A stretch of DNA of 64,000 bases from positions 46,048,935 to 46,112,934 of the forward strand of contig NC_077247.1 in the NCBI RefSeq assembly GCF_947179165.1, given 5' to 3'. This document shows, one piece after another, positions 10,624 to 22,069 of this stretch. The notes below the pieces were generated by a model that searched no databases, was not told the DNA's origin, and saw only the letters and a program-made list of their open reading frames with translations. A program made the translations under genes and the position numbers. Numbering within the stretch: the first letter of the stretch is position 1; each line of letters begins with the position of its first letter. The stretch is from Solanum dulcamara. Taxonomy: Eukaryota > Streptophyta > Magnoliopsida > Solanales > Solanaceae.

Positions 10624-12804
10624 CTACAATTTGAAAATTGATATTGGACTCCTAACAGAGTACTTGGTCGAAGACCATTTTATGTATCCTTGTGAAGAAT
10701 GTGTTGAAGTTGAGCGCTTAAATGTTACTTGATAGGACAACTTCTGGTTCAAAGCTGAGAATTTCAATATTCTAGGCTTAATACTCAACGCGACGCCTTC
10801 AACTCCAATTACTTCAACTGTGTAAGTCGAATTAGCCTCACCAACATTAGTCACGGTCCTTGTGAACGTTTGAGCACATGATCCAAGATCAATTGAAAAT
10901 GAAGGATAGTTCAATTCTGCTTCAGCTATGCTCGACGTGCAATGTACCTTCCTATTCACAATGATACTAACTTGTTGATCGGTGTAGTTTAAGCCGCATA
11001 AGTAAGGCACATAATCTTGGGGCTGAATGTCATAAACTAGGCCCGGATCATTTGCCTTTGATGGATTTACGTGCCCTGATCCAATTGTAAGTAGATCAGC
11101 AGGGTTGAGTTTTTCATCCTGAATCGGATTGTTGCCAAGGTTGACTAAATCAGCAGTCGTCATGATTGCAGACTTGATTGCAGCTGGAGACCAATCGGGA
11201 TGTGCACTCTTTAACAAGGCCGCTACTCCTGCAAGGTGAGGGCAAGCCATCGATGTGCCAGATATAATGTTGAATGTTGATGTAGCAGATGGTTTCACCC
11301 CTGCAGGGGCTCCGTTCCATGCTGCAAGGATATTCACTCCGGGGCCAATGATATCAGGCTTTAATATGCCTCGACTTATGTTATATGGTCCCCTAGAAGA
11401 GAAGTAAGCAACTACTGGCGCGTGCTTGTCTCCAAATCTTGTTCCCTTGAATGATATTGTTGCAACGGGGTCTGATGTTGATTCTGTATATTTTAAGATC
11501 TTTAGTCCGTCCGTGTAACTGACATGTGTTGAAGGAAGGACATGAACCTCTGCAAATGTTGTATAGCCATGCTCTTTTTCGTTCCCTAGAATCATGGCAG
11601 CGCCGCCAGCATGTTTCACTGCTCGTCCTTTTTCGATTCCAGACAAGTTACCCATGTTTTCACACAACACTATTTTACCCCTGACATCAAATCTAGCCAA
11701 TGACTCACAATTACCGCCATTTATGAGGGGAAATAAGTTTCGTGAGATTTTTGTTGATTGAAAGGCTGATTCGCCCTCATATTCCGCTCCATTACCCAAA
11801 ACTGCTACAGCACTGATCTTTCTATCTGTTGAACTAGCACCAACAGTTAGAATCCATGGGGATCCATTCTCTATATTAGTATTAGATGGTCCGCTATTTC
11901 CTGCTGAGCAACTTACAAAAATCCCCTTTTCAATTGCCCTATACGCTCCAATTGCCAGGATTTCTTCATAGGGAGGTATAGCTGTTGCTCCAATGGAAAT
12001 GGAGATCACATCCACCCCGTCTTCAATGGCAGCATCATAACCGGCTAAGATAAAGACTTCCGGACAACCATCATCATCACAGACTTTGTACATGGCCAAA
12101 TGAGCACGGGGTGCAATGCCAACAGCAGTGCCATTAGCATTACCAAGGAAATTGGCACCATCCACAAAGTTGCCAGCGGCTGTGCTTGAAGTATGTGTCC
12201 CATGTCCATCTCTATCCAAAGGTGACTTAGCCGTCTTCACAAGGTTTCGTGCTCCAATAAGCTTGTTGTTACAAGCTTTGAAATTGAACTCACATTTGCC
12301 TTTCCATTTCGCAGGGGGAGGAAGCATTCCGTTATCATTGAATGAAGGATGTTGTGGATTTATTCCAGTGTCTAATAAACCAATAATCACACCTTTACCA
12401 AAATTTGAGGCATTCCACAAGCCTACATTCTGGTGCAACCCAAGAAAACTTGGACTGTGTGTGGTATGCAACTGCAGCACTCTTTGGGGACGCGCAGATA
12501 TAAATCCTGGTTTCTTTTCCATCATTTTCACTTCATCTGATGACAAAATTGCAGCAAATCCGTTGAACACATGACGATAAGAATAAATAATTCGCGATGA
12601 GGGATCAGAATTTGTAGGCAAAAATGACTGATGCCAGAGGTATAAATCTTTTGAATCAGAGAAAACAAAACCATCAGGCAACTCAATCTGCACAATGTAA
12701 GTTTCTAAATCATTTTGATTAATAAAATGATCAGCAAAAGTATTTTTTGATGAATGAAGCAATATGACAATGCAAAAAAAGATTGAAACGAATTTGAGAT
12801 TCAT
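10624..12804 (-). CDS. Subtilisin-like serine protease, P69-type (copy A), intact
   Basis: Single uninterrupted exon of 726 residues, within the usual 700-780 for plant subtilases, which in this clade are intronless. The ATG at 12802-12804 is chosen because copies B and C start at the same point; an ATG 25 codons upstream would place extra residues before the signal peptide. Order: signal peptide (1-24, ending near TFAD), I9 propeptide (about 35-113, then TTHSPSF), S8 domain with Asp145 (GLLDTG), His201 (DGHGTHTS), Asn303 (SAGNSGP) and Ser518 (GTSMACPH), a PA insert (about 345-440), and an Fn3-like tail ([15 protein letters not shown]). All catalytic residues are present, so a secreted, self-maturing apoplastic protease is expected. 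P69 relatives are pathogen-induced, but the substrate is unknown. Confidence 0.93.
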   Translation of the reverse strand: MNLKFVSIFFCIVILLHSSKNTFADHFINQNDLETYIVQIELPDGFVFSDSKDLYLWHQSFLPTNSDPSSRIIYSYRHVFNGFAAILSSDEVKMMEKKPGFISARPQRVLQLHTTHSPSFLGLHQNVGLWNASNFGKGVIIGLLDTGINPQHPSFNDNGMLPPPAKWKGKCEFNFKACNNKLIGARNLVKTAKSPLDRDGHGTHTSSTAAGNFVDGANFLGNANGTAVGIAPRAHLAMYKVCDDDGCPEVFILAGYDAAIEDGVDVISISIGATAIPPYEEILAIGAYRAIEKGIFVSCSAGNSGPSNTNIENGSPWILTVGASSTDRKISAVAVLGNGAEYEGESAFQSTKISRNLFPLINGGNCESLARFDVRGKIVLCENMGNLSGIEKGRAVKHAGGAAMILGNEKEHGYTTFAEVHVLPSTHVSYTDGLKILKYTESTSDPVATISFKGTRFGDKHAPVVAYFSSRGPYNISRGILKPDIIGPGVNILAAWNGAPAGVKPSATSTFNIISGTSMACPHLAGVAALLKSAHPDWSPAAIKSAIMTTADLVNLGNNPIQDEKLNPADLLTIGSGHVNPSKANDPGLVYDIQPQDYVPYLCGLNYTDQQVSIIVNRKVHCTSSIAEAELNYPSFSIDLGSCAQTFTRTVTNVGEANSTYTVEVIGVEGVALSIKPRILKFSALNQKLSYQVTFKRSTSTHSSQGYIKWSSTKYSVRSPISIFKL

Positions 12805-12905
12805 GTTTTTTTTGGTGATTATCACATTGAGCAAGATATGCATTATATAGTGTATTTGCCTATTTTTTATGAAGATCAATTCAATATTGATTGATTTTAC
12901 AAATT
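12805..12905 (-). promoter_or_regulatory. Core promoter of subtilase A
   Basis: Read on the minus strand a TATA motif (ctatataatg, 12841-12850) lies about 40 bp before the ATG. It is followed by cttgctcaatgtgataatca, which matches the leader of copies B and C (cttgc.aactgtgatagtca), supporting a shared ancestral promoter. Confidence 0.6.
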
Positions 12906-13660
12906 TGGAACAATTAACATTACCTTTTAAACTTGTTACTTACTCCTTATATGTCATGTCTAAATGTGATTTGATCATGTATTTCTTATGGTCAGTAATT
13001 TAATTTTCAACCAAATATCCATATTAGCCTATTCAAAATTTGCAAAAATAGGAATTTAATTGGAAAATGAATTATTCTAATGGTTATCCATAACAAATTA
13101 GTTGCTCAATAGGCAGAAATAAGAAGAGTACACTAATTTATTTATTACTACAAGCAAAGGATAGGCTCAAAGCAGGAATGAATTTTAGAAGTATGAGAGT
13201 TATTCGTTAACATGAGTCCTATTTATATAATTAGCGGTAATAACTTTATCGCCCACTAATTTAAATTTCTAGGGCCAATTATTAGTGACAATGAAAGTTA
13301 AGCCGCTAAAAAGATCATTATAGTGAAAATTAGTAAAAATACAATAGAGAAGTACATTAAGGGTGAAAAATGCAACGGACAGTTTTCCTCCCATTTTCAT
13401 ATCCAAATATTTCCTTTCTTTGTAATGATTTTTATACTATTTTTATTTATATTTGTTCTTTTACTTTATTAATTATGGATTACGATTAGAGTAATTCGTT
13501 TCCAAATCAAAGTCTTATTTGAATAGGCTAATTATAGAGATATTTGGCAGATAATTGATTTACTTTCCATAAGAAATATGGTCAATCCGATAGCACATCA
13601 CATATAAGGAGGCGAATTCATAGTATTATACTATAGTAAGTTTATAAGGTAAGTAATTGA
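12905..13660. repeat. Inverted duplication of the subtilase upstream region
   Basis: The minus strand of about 12905-13045 matches the plus strand of about 13510-13650 in order: gaataggctaat, then gatatttgg, then cataagaaat, then acatataagga. The same block recurs at about 19255-19350 upstream of copy C. Copies A and B/C therefore arose by an inverted duplication that carried upstream DNA with it. About 450 bp of unrelated A/T-rich sequence separates the arms. Confidence 0.65.
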
Positions 13661-13692
13661 ATCATTGATCCAAATTTGGACATCCATTAAAA

Positions 13693-15079
13693 GGCTGACA
13701 TATTTGGTCACTCAATTATTGATTCTTTTCTCTGAAAGTCAATCAATTTTGATTTAACTCAAAAGTCACTAATTATAAGGATGTGCATCAATCGATTTTG
13801 TTTTATTTATATATTATCAGTTCGGTTTATTGATTTTTGATTTTTAAATATGCTAAACCAATACGAATTTTTTTATCGATTTATGGTTTATTGATTTTTG
13901 ACTCTTAACAGTTCAATTTTTTATTTAACCAATAAGAAAAATGCTCATAAAATAAATATATGACTACTCCAACAATTCAACGCGACAGGACAATAATGTA
14001 ACTTTACAGAATGCTCATAAAATTGAAACAATAATAACTAACATGAAAATAACTATACAAGTGCAACACAAATAAAAGAGTTTGTTTCTTGTGAACTCAA
14101 AGTCATTGTAAAGTGTGAATTGAAAGCCAAAGGAAGTAACTAGTAAGGTAGTAATATTAATATTTATATAGTGGTAAAATAGTAAATTACGGTAATCAAA
14201 ACCGAACAGATAACTCGATAATTTTTTAAAATAAAATCATTAAAAACCCGTCAACCCAATAACAATAAATCAATAACATTTTTTTCGATTCGATTTTTGC
14301 ACGCCCCTACTCAACTATTAACTCTTCTCTTACAAAATTACTCAACTTTGATTTTTAACTCAAAAGTTACTCAATCTATTTAATTGATTTTTTAAATTAA
14401 AATTTGATGACATGAATTTTTTATTTCTAACCCAAATCTTAAGAAATAAAAAATTATCCATTTAATGATCTGCCCACTTGATCCAGTCCACTAAAAATAT
14501 AATATTAACCCTTTTATTTTAGATTTATTCTAAAAAAAGAGAGTTTTTATTATAACTTTCTCCCACAAACACCAGTATTTATGGCCATTCTTTTGTTTAT
14601 TTCTCTGTTTTTTTCCATCTTTAAGATCATTTCCATGGCTTTTCTTTCTAACTTTCTCATTAACTTTTCTTCCCAGTTCTGAAAAACCAAAGATACCTTT
14701 TTTAAGACTTCATTAGTTCTTGAATCTTGATATAGTATTCTTTATTGTTGTTTTTTGAACTATTTGGCAAGAATCCTTTTAGTCTGATTATTGTTTTTTA
14801 AAAAAAGCATAAATTATACAAAAGGGCGTTTAGAGGTTGAGGTTTTGATGGTGGAGAATTTTTCTGGAACTGTTAAGGTGGATCGGGTCAAGTGGGTGGG
14901 TCATTAAATGGTTTAAATGAATAATTTTTTATTTCTTAAAATTTTGGTTGGAAATTGAAATTTCATGTCAATAAATTTTAATCTAAAAAATTAATTAAAT
15001 AGGCGGTCAGTTTTTGAGTTAAAATTCAAAATGGAGTGAATTTCGAGAAAAGAATTCATAATTGAGTGAGATATTATCT
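13693..15079. mobile_element. Non-autonomous Mutator-like (MULE) element with long TIRs
   Basis: The right arm (about 14875-15079) is the reverse complement of about 14308-14500 and, in part, of 13697-13770. Shared words include tcactcaattat, attcttttctc, ttaactcaaaa and aagaaataaaaaatta. A 9-bp direct repeat ccattaaaa flanks the whole unit (13684-13692 and 15080-15088), the target length made by MULE transposases. There is no transposase ORF. The left arm is split by a nested element. It lies upstream of subtilase pseudogene B. Confidence 0.65.
13777..14307. mobile_element. Nested hAT-like MITE inside the MULE left arm
   Basis: Begins ggatgtgcatcaatcgattt and ends tcgatttttgcacgccccta, imperfect inverted termini. 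The interior is rich in ttgatttttgat and aaaaccgaac words, as in the MITE at 50577-51211. Flanking MULE arm sequence occurs on both sides in duplicate, so exact limits are uncertain. Confidence 0.45.
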
Positions 15080-15233
15080 CCATTAAAATACTGTCCAATC
15101 CGATTACAAGAAGAAAGTTTAGAGTGTTAATACTATAATAATAAGTTGGTAAGCTGTAATTAATGTAATTTGATTCAAGATTAGAAAAGCCGATTACACA
15201 TCACATATTCAACTGAGCTTCATCAGAAAAGCA

Positions 15234-15244
15234 CTATATATATA
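15234..15244 (+). promoter_or_regulatory. TATA box of subtilase pseudogene B
   Basis: ctatatatata lies about 37 bp before the ATG at 15281, in a leader nearly identical to that of copy C (gagcttcatcagaaaagcac precedes it in both). Confidence 0.5.
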
Positions 15245-16427
15245 CACATCTTGCCAACTGTGATAGTCACCTAAAAACACATGGTGCTGAAATTCATTTC
15301 AATCTTTTTTAGCATTATCCTGTTTCCTTTATCAAAAACATTGGGTGACCATCTTACTAATCAAAGCGATCTAGATACTTACATAGTACAACTTGAGTTT
15401 CCTGATGATCTATTTTCTCTGATTCAAATGATTTATACCTCTGGCATCAATCATTTTTGCCTACAACTTTTCAAGTTCTGATCACTCGCCGCGCATTATA
15501 CATTCTTATCGTCATGTGCTTATTGGATTTGCTGTCATGTTGTGAACAGATGAAGTGAAAGAAATGGAAAAGAAACAAGGGTTTGTATCTGCGCGTCCTC
15601 AAATGGTCTGGAATTACATACCACACACACCCCAAGTTTCCTTGGGTTGCACCAGAATGTTGGCTTATGGAATTCTTCAAATTCTGGTAAAGGTGTTATT
15701 ATTGGTTTATTAGACATTGGAATTAATCCACAACATCCTTCATTCAATGATAACGGAATGCCTCCTCCCCCTGCCAAATGGAAAGGCAAATGTGAGTTCA
15801 ATTTTACAGCTTGTAACAACAAGCTTATTGGAGCAAGAAATTTTGCACAATTTGTTACGTCACCTTTGGATGGAGATGGACACGGAACACATACTTCAAG
15901 CACAGCTTCTGGAAACTTTGTGGAAGGTGCCAATTTGCTTGGTAATGCTAATGGCACTGCTGTTGGCATGTACAGAGTTTGTGTTTCATTTTGTCAAGAT
16001 TCTGATACCTTAGCAGGTCTTGATGCTGCCATTGAAGACGGTGTGGATGTGATCTCGATTTCCCTTGGAATACCAGCCTCAGCCTCGTTACCTTTACATA
16101 ATGATGTTGTAGCAATTGGCTCTTATAGTGCGATAGCCAAGGGGATATTTGTAAGTGCCTCAGCAGGAAATCAAGGACCGAATAATTTGTTCTTTAATGA
16201 ATGGAGTCCCGTGGATTCTCACTGTTGCTGCTAGCACAACAGATAGAAAGATAAGTGCAGTAGCAGTTTTGGGTAACGGAGCAGAATATGAGGGCAAATC
16301 AGTCTTTCAGCCAACAAACTTTTCACAAAATTTACTGCCACTCATAATTTTTAATTCAAAAATTATCTATTTATTTTTGTCTACAGTTGATGTCGATGTC
16401 AAGGGTAAGATAGTGGTGTGCGATACC

Positions 16428-16840
16428 TGCAAGAAAGTCAAAAAGAGAGGTGCATATGCATCGTCCAAGAAGAAAACGCGTATTTTATGCGTTTTCAATT
16501 TTCTATAAATAGAGGCCTCTTGCCTCATTTAGATCATCCCACAAAAATATAATCCAAAAGAGTAAGAACACAAAGAAAGTTATACACCAAGATAAATATT
16601 GTAGTCTTGAGTGTCCTCTTTAGTGAGTTATTCCTTTTACAAGAGAGAAGTGTTTATTGTTGTTTTCTCCTTGTATCTGAGAGTAGTGTACTCCCATATT
16701 ATCATAGTAAAATTCTTCTATCCCATGGTTTTTCCTCTCTATCTATTTGAGAGGTTTTCACGTAAAATTTTCGTGTCCAATTTATTTTCATTATTTATTA
16801 TCATATCAAACTTTAGTCGTGGTGCTTCATCCCCATAATA
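16428..16840 (+). repeat. Left LTR of the Tnt1-like element
   Basis: 413 bp. The U3 part carries aacgcgtattttatgcgttt, then a TATA-like tataaatagagg. The differences from the right LTR (several substitutions plus a U3 block at about 18410-18480 absent here) show the insertion is not recent. Confidence 0.88.
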
Positions 16841-17018
16841 GTGGTATCAGATCCCTCGGTTATTCTATCTGTTTTATGCGAAGGTACTATTTGTGAATAG
16901 TAAAATTCGATGAAAAGTACTATTCGCGTGAATAGTAAACTTCGGTGACGGTACAGTTTGTCACGATTGTTCGCAAAAATATTTAGAAATAATCTAGAAG
17001 GGTGTGAAGCAAATAACA

Positions 17019-18270
17019 ATGTCAAGTATAACAAAGTTTGACGTTGAGAAATTCAATGAGACTAATTTCTCATTGTGAAAATTGAAAATAAGAGCGATAT
17101 TGAGAAAAGACAATTACTTAGTTGCAATTGAAGGCAGACCCATAAACTTTACTTATGACAGCAAGTGGAACGACATAGACAGCAACGTAGTTGCTGATCT
17201 ACAATTAACACTAGCTGATCAAGTGTTATCTAGTATGGCTGAAAAACGGACGACGAAGGAAATATGGGATACTCTTACGGGATTGTACGAGGCCAAGTCT
17301 TTGTATAATAAAATCTTCTTAAATAGAAGATTGTATACCCTTCGAATGAGAGAGTCTATGTCGGTTACTGAACACATCAATACTTTGAATACTCTATTTT
17401 CGCAACTTACAACAATGGGCTGCAAAATAGAGGGGGGCTGAACGTGCGGAGCTTCTATTTCAAAGTCTTCCTGACTCATATAATCAACTCATCATCAATC
17501 TGATGAACAATACAGACAGTCTAGTTTTCGATGAAGTTGCAGCCGCTGTCTTAGAAGAAGAAAATCGACGCAAAAATAAGAAAGACAGATAACCAAGTTC
17601 GCAGCAAGCTGAAGCTTTGACGATGGTGAGAGGAAGACCAACGAAATGTGGCCCCAGTGGGAGTCACAATCATGGTAGATCTAAATCAAGAAGTAAGAAG
17701 AATATCAAGCGTCACAACTGTGGCAAGAAATGGTACATCAAGAAAGACTATTGGTTCAAGAAGAAGAGTGAACACCCTGAGTCATCAAATGTTCAAGGGA
17801 ATGTTGCAATGTGTTATGGAGGATCAAACTTTACTGTTAAAGGTTATGTTGATTCAGATTATGAAGGTTATATGTTTACTCTTGCTGGAGGAGCTGTAAG
17901 GTGGGTTTCAAAACTGCAGTCTATTGTGGCTACATCTACAACGGAAGCAGTATATGTAGCAGCTACACAAGCTAGCAAAGAGGCAATATGGATGCATATG
18001 TTACTAGAGGAGCTCAGGCACAAACAAGAGAAGGTTGCTCTGTTTTGTGACAGCTAGAGCGCTTTGCATCTTGCAAAGAATCCGCCATTTCATTCAAGGA
18101 CAAAACACATACGAGTTCAGTATCACTTTGTTCGTAAGAAGGTGGAAGAAGGCAGTGCGGATATTCAGAAAATTCACACTAATGACAACCTAGCAGATAT
18201 GTTTACGAAGCCGATCAACAGTAACACGTTTATATGGTGTCGATCTTCTATTGGCCTAGCAGAAACGTAA
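17019..18270 (+). pseudogene. Degenerate gag - RNase H remnant of the Tnt1-like element
   Basis: The gag ATG at 17019 is soon followed by a TGA in place of a Trp codon. The frame then reads a UBN2-type gag (KEIWDTLTGLYEAKS, RLYTLRM) to a shift and stop near 17440. A zinc-knuckle remnant (HNCGKKWYIKKDYW) lies near 17720. From about 17840 the frame carries the pol C-terminus (VDSDYEGY, ATSTTEAVYVAATQASKEA, then NLADMFTKPI). The jump from knuckle to RNase H marks the internal deletion. Confidence 0.85.
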
Positions 18271-18343
18271 CATTGCAATAATTGGGTAGAAAGGATGGTG
18301 TGAAGACTTAATTGATTTTTAATTAAATCTTCAAATGGGAGAA

Positions 18344-18785
18344 TGCAAGAAAGTCAAAAAGGGAGGTGCATATGCACCGTCCAAGAAGAAAACGCGTATT
18401 TTACGCGTTTCATAAATTGTTGCCTCCTTTAGCAACTTTTGACAAGAAAACACTTATTTTACACGAAAACGCGTATTTTACGTGTTTCCAGTTTCCTATA
18501 AATCTTGCCCTCATTTAGATCATCCCACAAAAATACAATCCAAAAGAGTTAGAACACAAAGAGAGTTATAGACCAAGATAAATATTGTAGTCTTGAGTGT
18601 CCTCTTTAGAGATTTGTTCCTTTTACAAGAGAGAAGTGTTTATTATTGTTTTCTCCTTGTATTTGAGAACAGTGTACTCCCCCTCTATCTGTTTGAAGGT
18701 TTTCCACGTAGAATTCTCGTGTCCAATTTATTTTCATTATTTATTATCATATCAAACTTTACTTGTGGTGCTTCCTCCCCTAACA
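18344..18785 (+). repeat. Right LTR of the Tnt1-like element
   Basis: 442 bp. U3 has two aacgcgtattttacg.gttt blocks about 70 bp apart where the left LTR has one. Ends CTAACA before the target duplication. Confidence 0.88.
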
Positions 18786-19013
18786 ATACCAACAGTTTCG
18801 GTTACTCTAATGTTCAACTAGGACAATAAGTGAAAAATGCCGGTGGTGCGGCCATGATTCTCATGAACCAGGAAGTTCGTGGTTATGCAACTCTGCAGAT
18901 GTTCATGTCCTTCCTGCACGTTACTTATGGTGATGGACAATAGATCTTAAATTATACGAAATCAACTTCAGCCCCCGTTGCAACAATATCATTCAAGGGA
19001 ACAAGAACGCGGG

Positions 19014-19471
19014 TATACACGTGCAAGTTCAGAAATTAGTATTACTACAAGAAAGAGCTTTAACTTTCCTTGTAATAAGCAAATTTTTAAGTGAAGAAAC
19101 AATTCATACCATCAAGCTAACAGTGAGCAATTAGTTTTCATATCCATAGATTTCCTTTCTTTGTAATAATTTCTATATTATTCTTTTCATATTTCTGTTC
19201 AGTCAGCTTATAATTATGGATTACGATCAGAGTAATTCTTTTCCAAGTCAAAGTCTATTGAATAGGCTAATTATTGACATGTTTGGCAGAAAATTGAATT
19301 GCTTACATAAGAAATCTGGTCAAATCTTATTACATATTACATATAAGCAAGAAAATTTAGAGTGGTCATACTATAGTAGTGAGTTGGTAAGCTGTAATTA
19401 ATGTAATTTGATCCAAGATTGGAAAATCCGATTACACATCACATATTAAACTGAGCTTCATCAGAAAAGCA
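19014..19471. other. Upstream region of subtilase C, duplicated from copy B
   Basis: Shares ordered blocks with 13380-13630 (aattatggattacgat, gaataggctaattat, ggcaga.aattga) and, nearer the gene, with 15110-15230 (ttggtaagctgtaattaatg, ccgattacacatcacat). No gene. Confidence 0.55.
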
Positions 19472-19483
19472 CTATATATATAC
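19472..19483 (+). promoter_or_regulatory. TATA box of subtilase C
   Basis: ctatatatatac lies about 37 bp before the ATG in the conserved leader of this subtilase family. Confidence 0.6.
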
Positions 19484-19519
19484 TCACATCTTGCTAACTG
19501 TGATAGTCACCTAAGAAAC

Positions 19520-21709
19520 ATGGATGTGAAGTTTATTTCAATCTTTTTTTTCATTTTCCTGTTTCGTTCAGCGAAAACATTTGGTGACCAGCTTACAAAT
19601 CAAAGAGATCTAGATACTTACATAGTACAACTTGAGTTTCCTGATGATCTATTTTTCTCAGATTCACATGATTTATACCTCTGGCATCAATCATTTTTGC
19701 CTACAACTTCAGCAAATTCTGATCTTTCATCGCGCATTATTTATTCTTATCACCATGTTTTTAACGGATTTGCTGCTATGTTGTCATCAGATGAAGTGGA
19801 AGAAATGGAAATGAAACCAGGATTTGTGTCTGCGCGTCCCCAAAGGATTCTGGAGTTGGATACCACACACACTCCAAGTTTCCTAGGGTTACACCAGAAT
19901 GTTGGCTTGTGGAATGCTTCAAATTCTGGTAAAGGTGTGATTATTGGTTTGCTAGATTCTGGAATAACTCCAAAACATCCTTCATTCAACGACAATGGAA
20001 TGCCTCCTCCCCCTGCCAAATGGAAAGGAAAATGTGAGTTCAATTTCACAGCTTGTAACAACAAGCTTATTGGAGCACGGAACTTTGTGAAGACGGCTAC
20101 ATCACCTTTGGATGGAAAGGGACACGGGACACATACTTCAAGCACAGCCGCTGGAAACTTTGTGGATGGTGCCAATTTACTTGGTAATGCTAATGGCACT
20201 GCTGTTGGCATTGCACCCCGTGCTCATTTGGCCATGTACAGAGTCTGTGATGATGGTCTTTGTCAGGAAGCCTATATCTTAGCTGGTCTTGATGCTGCCA
20301 TTGAAGACGGTGTGGATGTTATTTCCATTTCCCTTGGAGGACCGCCAATGCCTTTTTATGATGATTGTCTAGCAATTGGCGCATATAGTGCGATTCAGAA
20401 GGGGATTTTTGTAAGTTGCTCGGCAGGAAATAAAGGACCGACTGTTGGTACTGTAAAGAATGGAGCTCCGTGGATTCTCACTGTTGCTGCTAGTACAACA
20501 GATAGAAAGATAAGAGCGGTAGCAGTTTTAGGCAATGGAGCAAAATATGTGGGCGAATCTGCCTTTCAACCAACAAATTTTTCAGGTAAATTGTTGCCAC
20601 TCGTAAATGCTAACAATTGTGAATCGTTGCCTACAATTGATGTTAAGGGTAAAATAGTGTTGTGTGATACCAGTGGTGACTTGTCAAGAATAGAAAAAGG
20701 AGAAGAAGTGAAAAATGCTGGTGCCGCAGCCATGATACTCATGAACGAAAAAAATGGTGGCTATACAACATTTGCAGATGTTCATGTCCATCCCACAACT
20801 CATGTCAGTTACTTTAACGGACTAAAGATCATAAACTATATAAAATCAACATCAGCCCCTGTTGCAACAATATCATTCAAAGGAACAAGAATCGGAAACA
20901 AACACGCGCCAACAGTTGCTTCCTTCTCTTCTAGGGGACCATCTTTGGCAAGTCCAGGCATATTAAAGCCCGACATTAGTGGACCCGGAGTCAATATCCT
21001 TGCGGCGTGGCCAACCTCTGTAGAGGAGATGATAACATCTGCTACATCGACGTTTACCATCATTTCTGGCACGTCGATGGCTTGCCCTCACCTTGCGGGA
21101 GTAGCAGCATTGTTAAAGAACACACATCCAGATTGGTCTCCAGCTGCAATTAAATCTGCAATCATGACCACTGCTGATATCGTCAATCTTGAAAAGGATC
21201 CAATTGAGGACGAAAGACTTAAACCTGCTAATCTATTTACAATCGGATCAGGGAACGTGAACCCATCAAGAGCAAGTGATCCAGGACTCATTTATGACAT
21301 TCACCCCGAGGATTATGTGCCGTACTTATGTGGCTTGAAATACACAGATATACAAGTTAGTGCAATTGTGAGAAGGAAGGTACATTGTACATCAAGCATA
21401 GCTGAGACGGAGTTGAACTACCCTTCGTTTTCCATTCATTCGAAATCAGGGGCTCAAACATATACAAGGACTGTAACTAATGTTGGAGAAGCTAATTCAA
21501 CTTACACAGTTAAAGTGTCTGGACTCGACGGTGTTGAGGTAACTGTTAGTCCAATCACCTTGAAGTTTTCAGCGTTGAATCAGAAGGCGTCATATAATGT
21601 AACTGTTAAGCCATCAAAGCTTCCATTACATTCCCAAGGGTACATAACATGGTCTTCTTGTAGGTACTCTGTTAGAAGTCCAATACAAATATCCCCGTAT
21701 AGCATTTAA
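19520..21709 (+). CDS. Subtilisin-like serine protease, P69-type (copy C), intact
   Basis: Single exon, 729 residues. Signal peptide 1-22 (hydrophobic [11 protein letters not shown] core), I9 propeptide about 33-113, mature start expected near [10 protein letters not shown]8 catalytic residues: Asp146 (GLLDSG), His202 (KGHGTHTS), Asn304 (SAGNKGP), Ser519 (GTSMACPH). A PA insert spans about 345-445 ([12 protein letters not shown]), and the Fn3-like tail has [15 protein letters not shown]. Nearest relatives here are copies A and B. All key residues are intact, so an active secreted protease is expected. A solo LTR 360 bp downstream may affect its 3' region. The substrate is unknown. Confidence 0.93.
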   Translation: MDVKFISIFFFIFLFRSAKTFGDQLTNQRDLDTYIVQLEFPDDLFFSDSHDLYLWHQSFLPTTSANSDLSSRIIYSYHHVFNGFAAMLSSDEVEEMEMKPGFVSARPQRILELDTTHTPSFLGLHQNVGLWNASNSGKGVIIGLLDSGITPKHPSFNDNGMPPPPAKWKGKCEFNFTACNNKLIGARNFVKTATSPLDGKGHGTHTSSTAAGNFVDGANLLGNANGTAVGIAPRAHLAMYRVCDDGLCQEAYILAGLDAAIEDGVDVISISLGGPPMPFYDDCLAIGAYSAIQKGIFVSCSAGNKGPTVGTVKNGAPWILTVAASTTDRKIRAVAVLGNGAKYVGESAFQPTNFSGKLLPLVNANNCESLPTIDVKGKIVLCDTSGDLSRIEKGEEVKNAGAAAMILMNEKNGGYTTFADVHVHPTTHVSYFNGLKIINYIKSTSAPVATISFKGTRIGNKHAPTVASFSSRGPSLASPGILKPDISGPGVNILAAWPTSVEEMITSATSTFTIISGTSMACPHLAGVAALLKNTHPDWSPAAIKSAIMTTADIVNLEKDPIEDERLKPANLFTIGSGNVNPSRASDPGLIYDIHPEDYVPYLCGLKYTDIQVSAIVRRKVHCTSSIAETELNYPSFSIHSKSGAQTYTRTVTNVGEANSTYTVKVSGLDGVEVTVSPITLKFSALNQKASYNVTVKPSKLPLHSQGYITWSSCRYSVRSPIQISPYSI

Positions 21710-22069
21710 AGATTTAAATGGCTTTGTTACGAGAGATGAGTTCTCCATGATTTATTAAACAAATCCTTCTGTGTTCTTAATTCTTATATGATTCTTTTGG
21801 AAAGGCGAATCAGGGGTTATTATGAAGAAAAAAATGTGCAACAGAAAAATGGAAAATAATAAATAGAATGATGAAATTGTAATAACAAACCAGCAGGGAT
21901 AGCAACGGGGCAGTACAATAAGGTTAGTGATCAGTCATTTAAAAATTTTACATCAATTTTGTTTTAATAAAACTCACACTGTTTTATGAGCTTAAGGTCG
22001 AGCTTCAAACTCAACTTTGGCTGCTGTGATAGAGAACTAGATATTTGGCAGAGAAAGAATGGTAGAATA
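21710..22069. other. 3' flank of subtilase C
   Basis: Non-coding 3' UTR and spacer up to the solo LTR. Nothing else recognised. Confidence 0.35.

Larger units (their letters stand above)
16428..18785 (+). mobile_element. Deleted Tnt1-like Ty1/copia retrotransposon
   Basis: Two LTRs (16428-16840 and 18344-18785) start TGCAAGAAAGTC and end near AACA. The 5-bp target duplication atacc lies at 16423-16427 and 18786-18790. A primer-binding site tggtatcaga (initiator-tRNA-Met type) follows the left LTR after one base, and a purine tract (aaatgggagaa) precedes the right LTR. The inside is only about 1.5 kb: gag, a zinc knuckle remnant, then directly the RNase H end of pol. Protease, integrase and most of reverse transcriptase are gone, so it could move only with help from another element. 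Confidence 0.92.
15281..19013 (+). pseudogene. Subtilase pseudogene (copy B), split by a copia element and 3'-truncated
   Basis: Starts with the same signal peptide as copy C but is broken many times. A single T is lost in a T run near 15413 (frameshift), an in-frame TGA follows ATGTTG near 15540, and a frame change lies near 15605. An eight-codon deletion removes the IAPRAHLA segment near 15967, and a further shift lies near 16190. The catalytic region keeps the Asp but in DIG context, and GHGTHTSS and SAGN are visible. At 16427 a 2.36-kb retrotransposon interrupts the PA domain. Homology resumes at 18791 and stops at about 19013, just after the SFKGTR motif, so the Ser active site and Fn3 tail are missing. 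It cannot make protease. Confidence 0.9.

Noticed and set aside
12116..12574. Open frame on the plus strand opposite subtilase A (and similar ones opposite copies B, C, D, E, F)
   Set aside because: All are antisense shadows of the conserved subtilase domain; they recur at the same place in each copy.
16813..17034. Minus-strand ORF across the LTR/internal border of the Tnt1-like element
   Set aside because: Runs antisense through LTR end and primer-binding site; no protein similarity.
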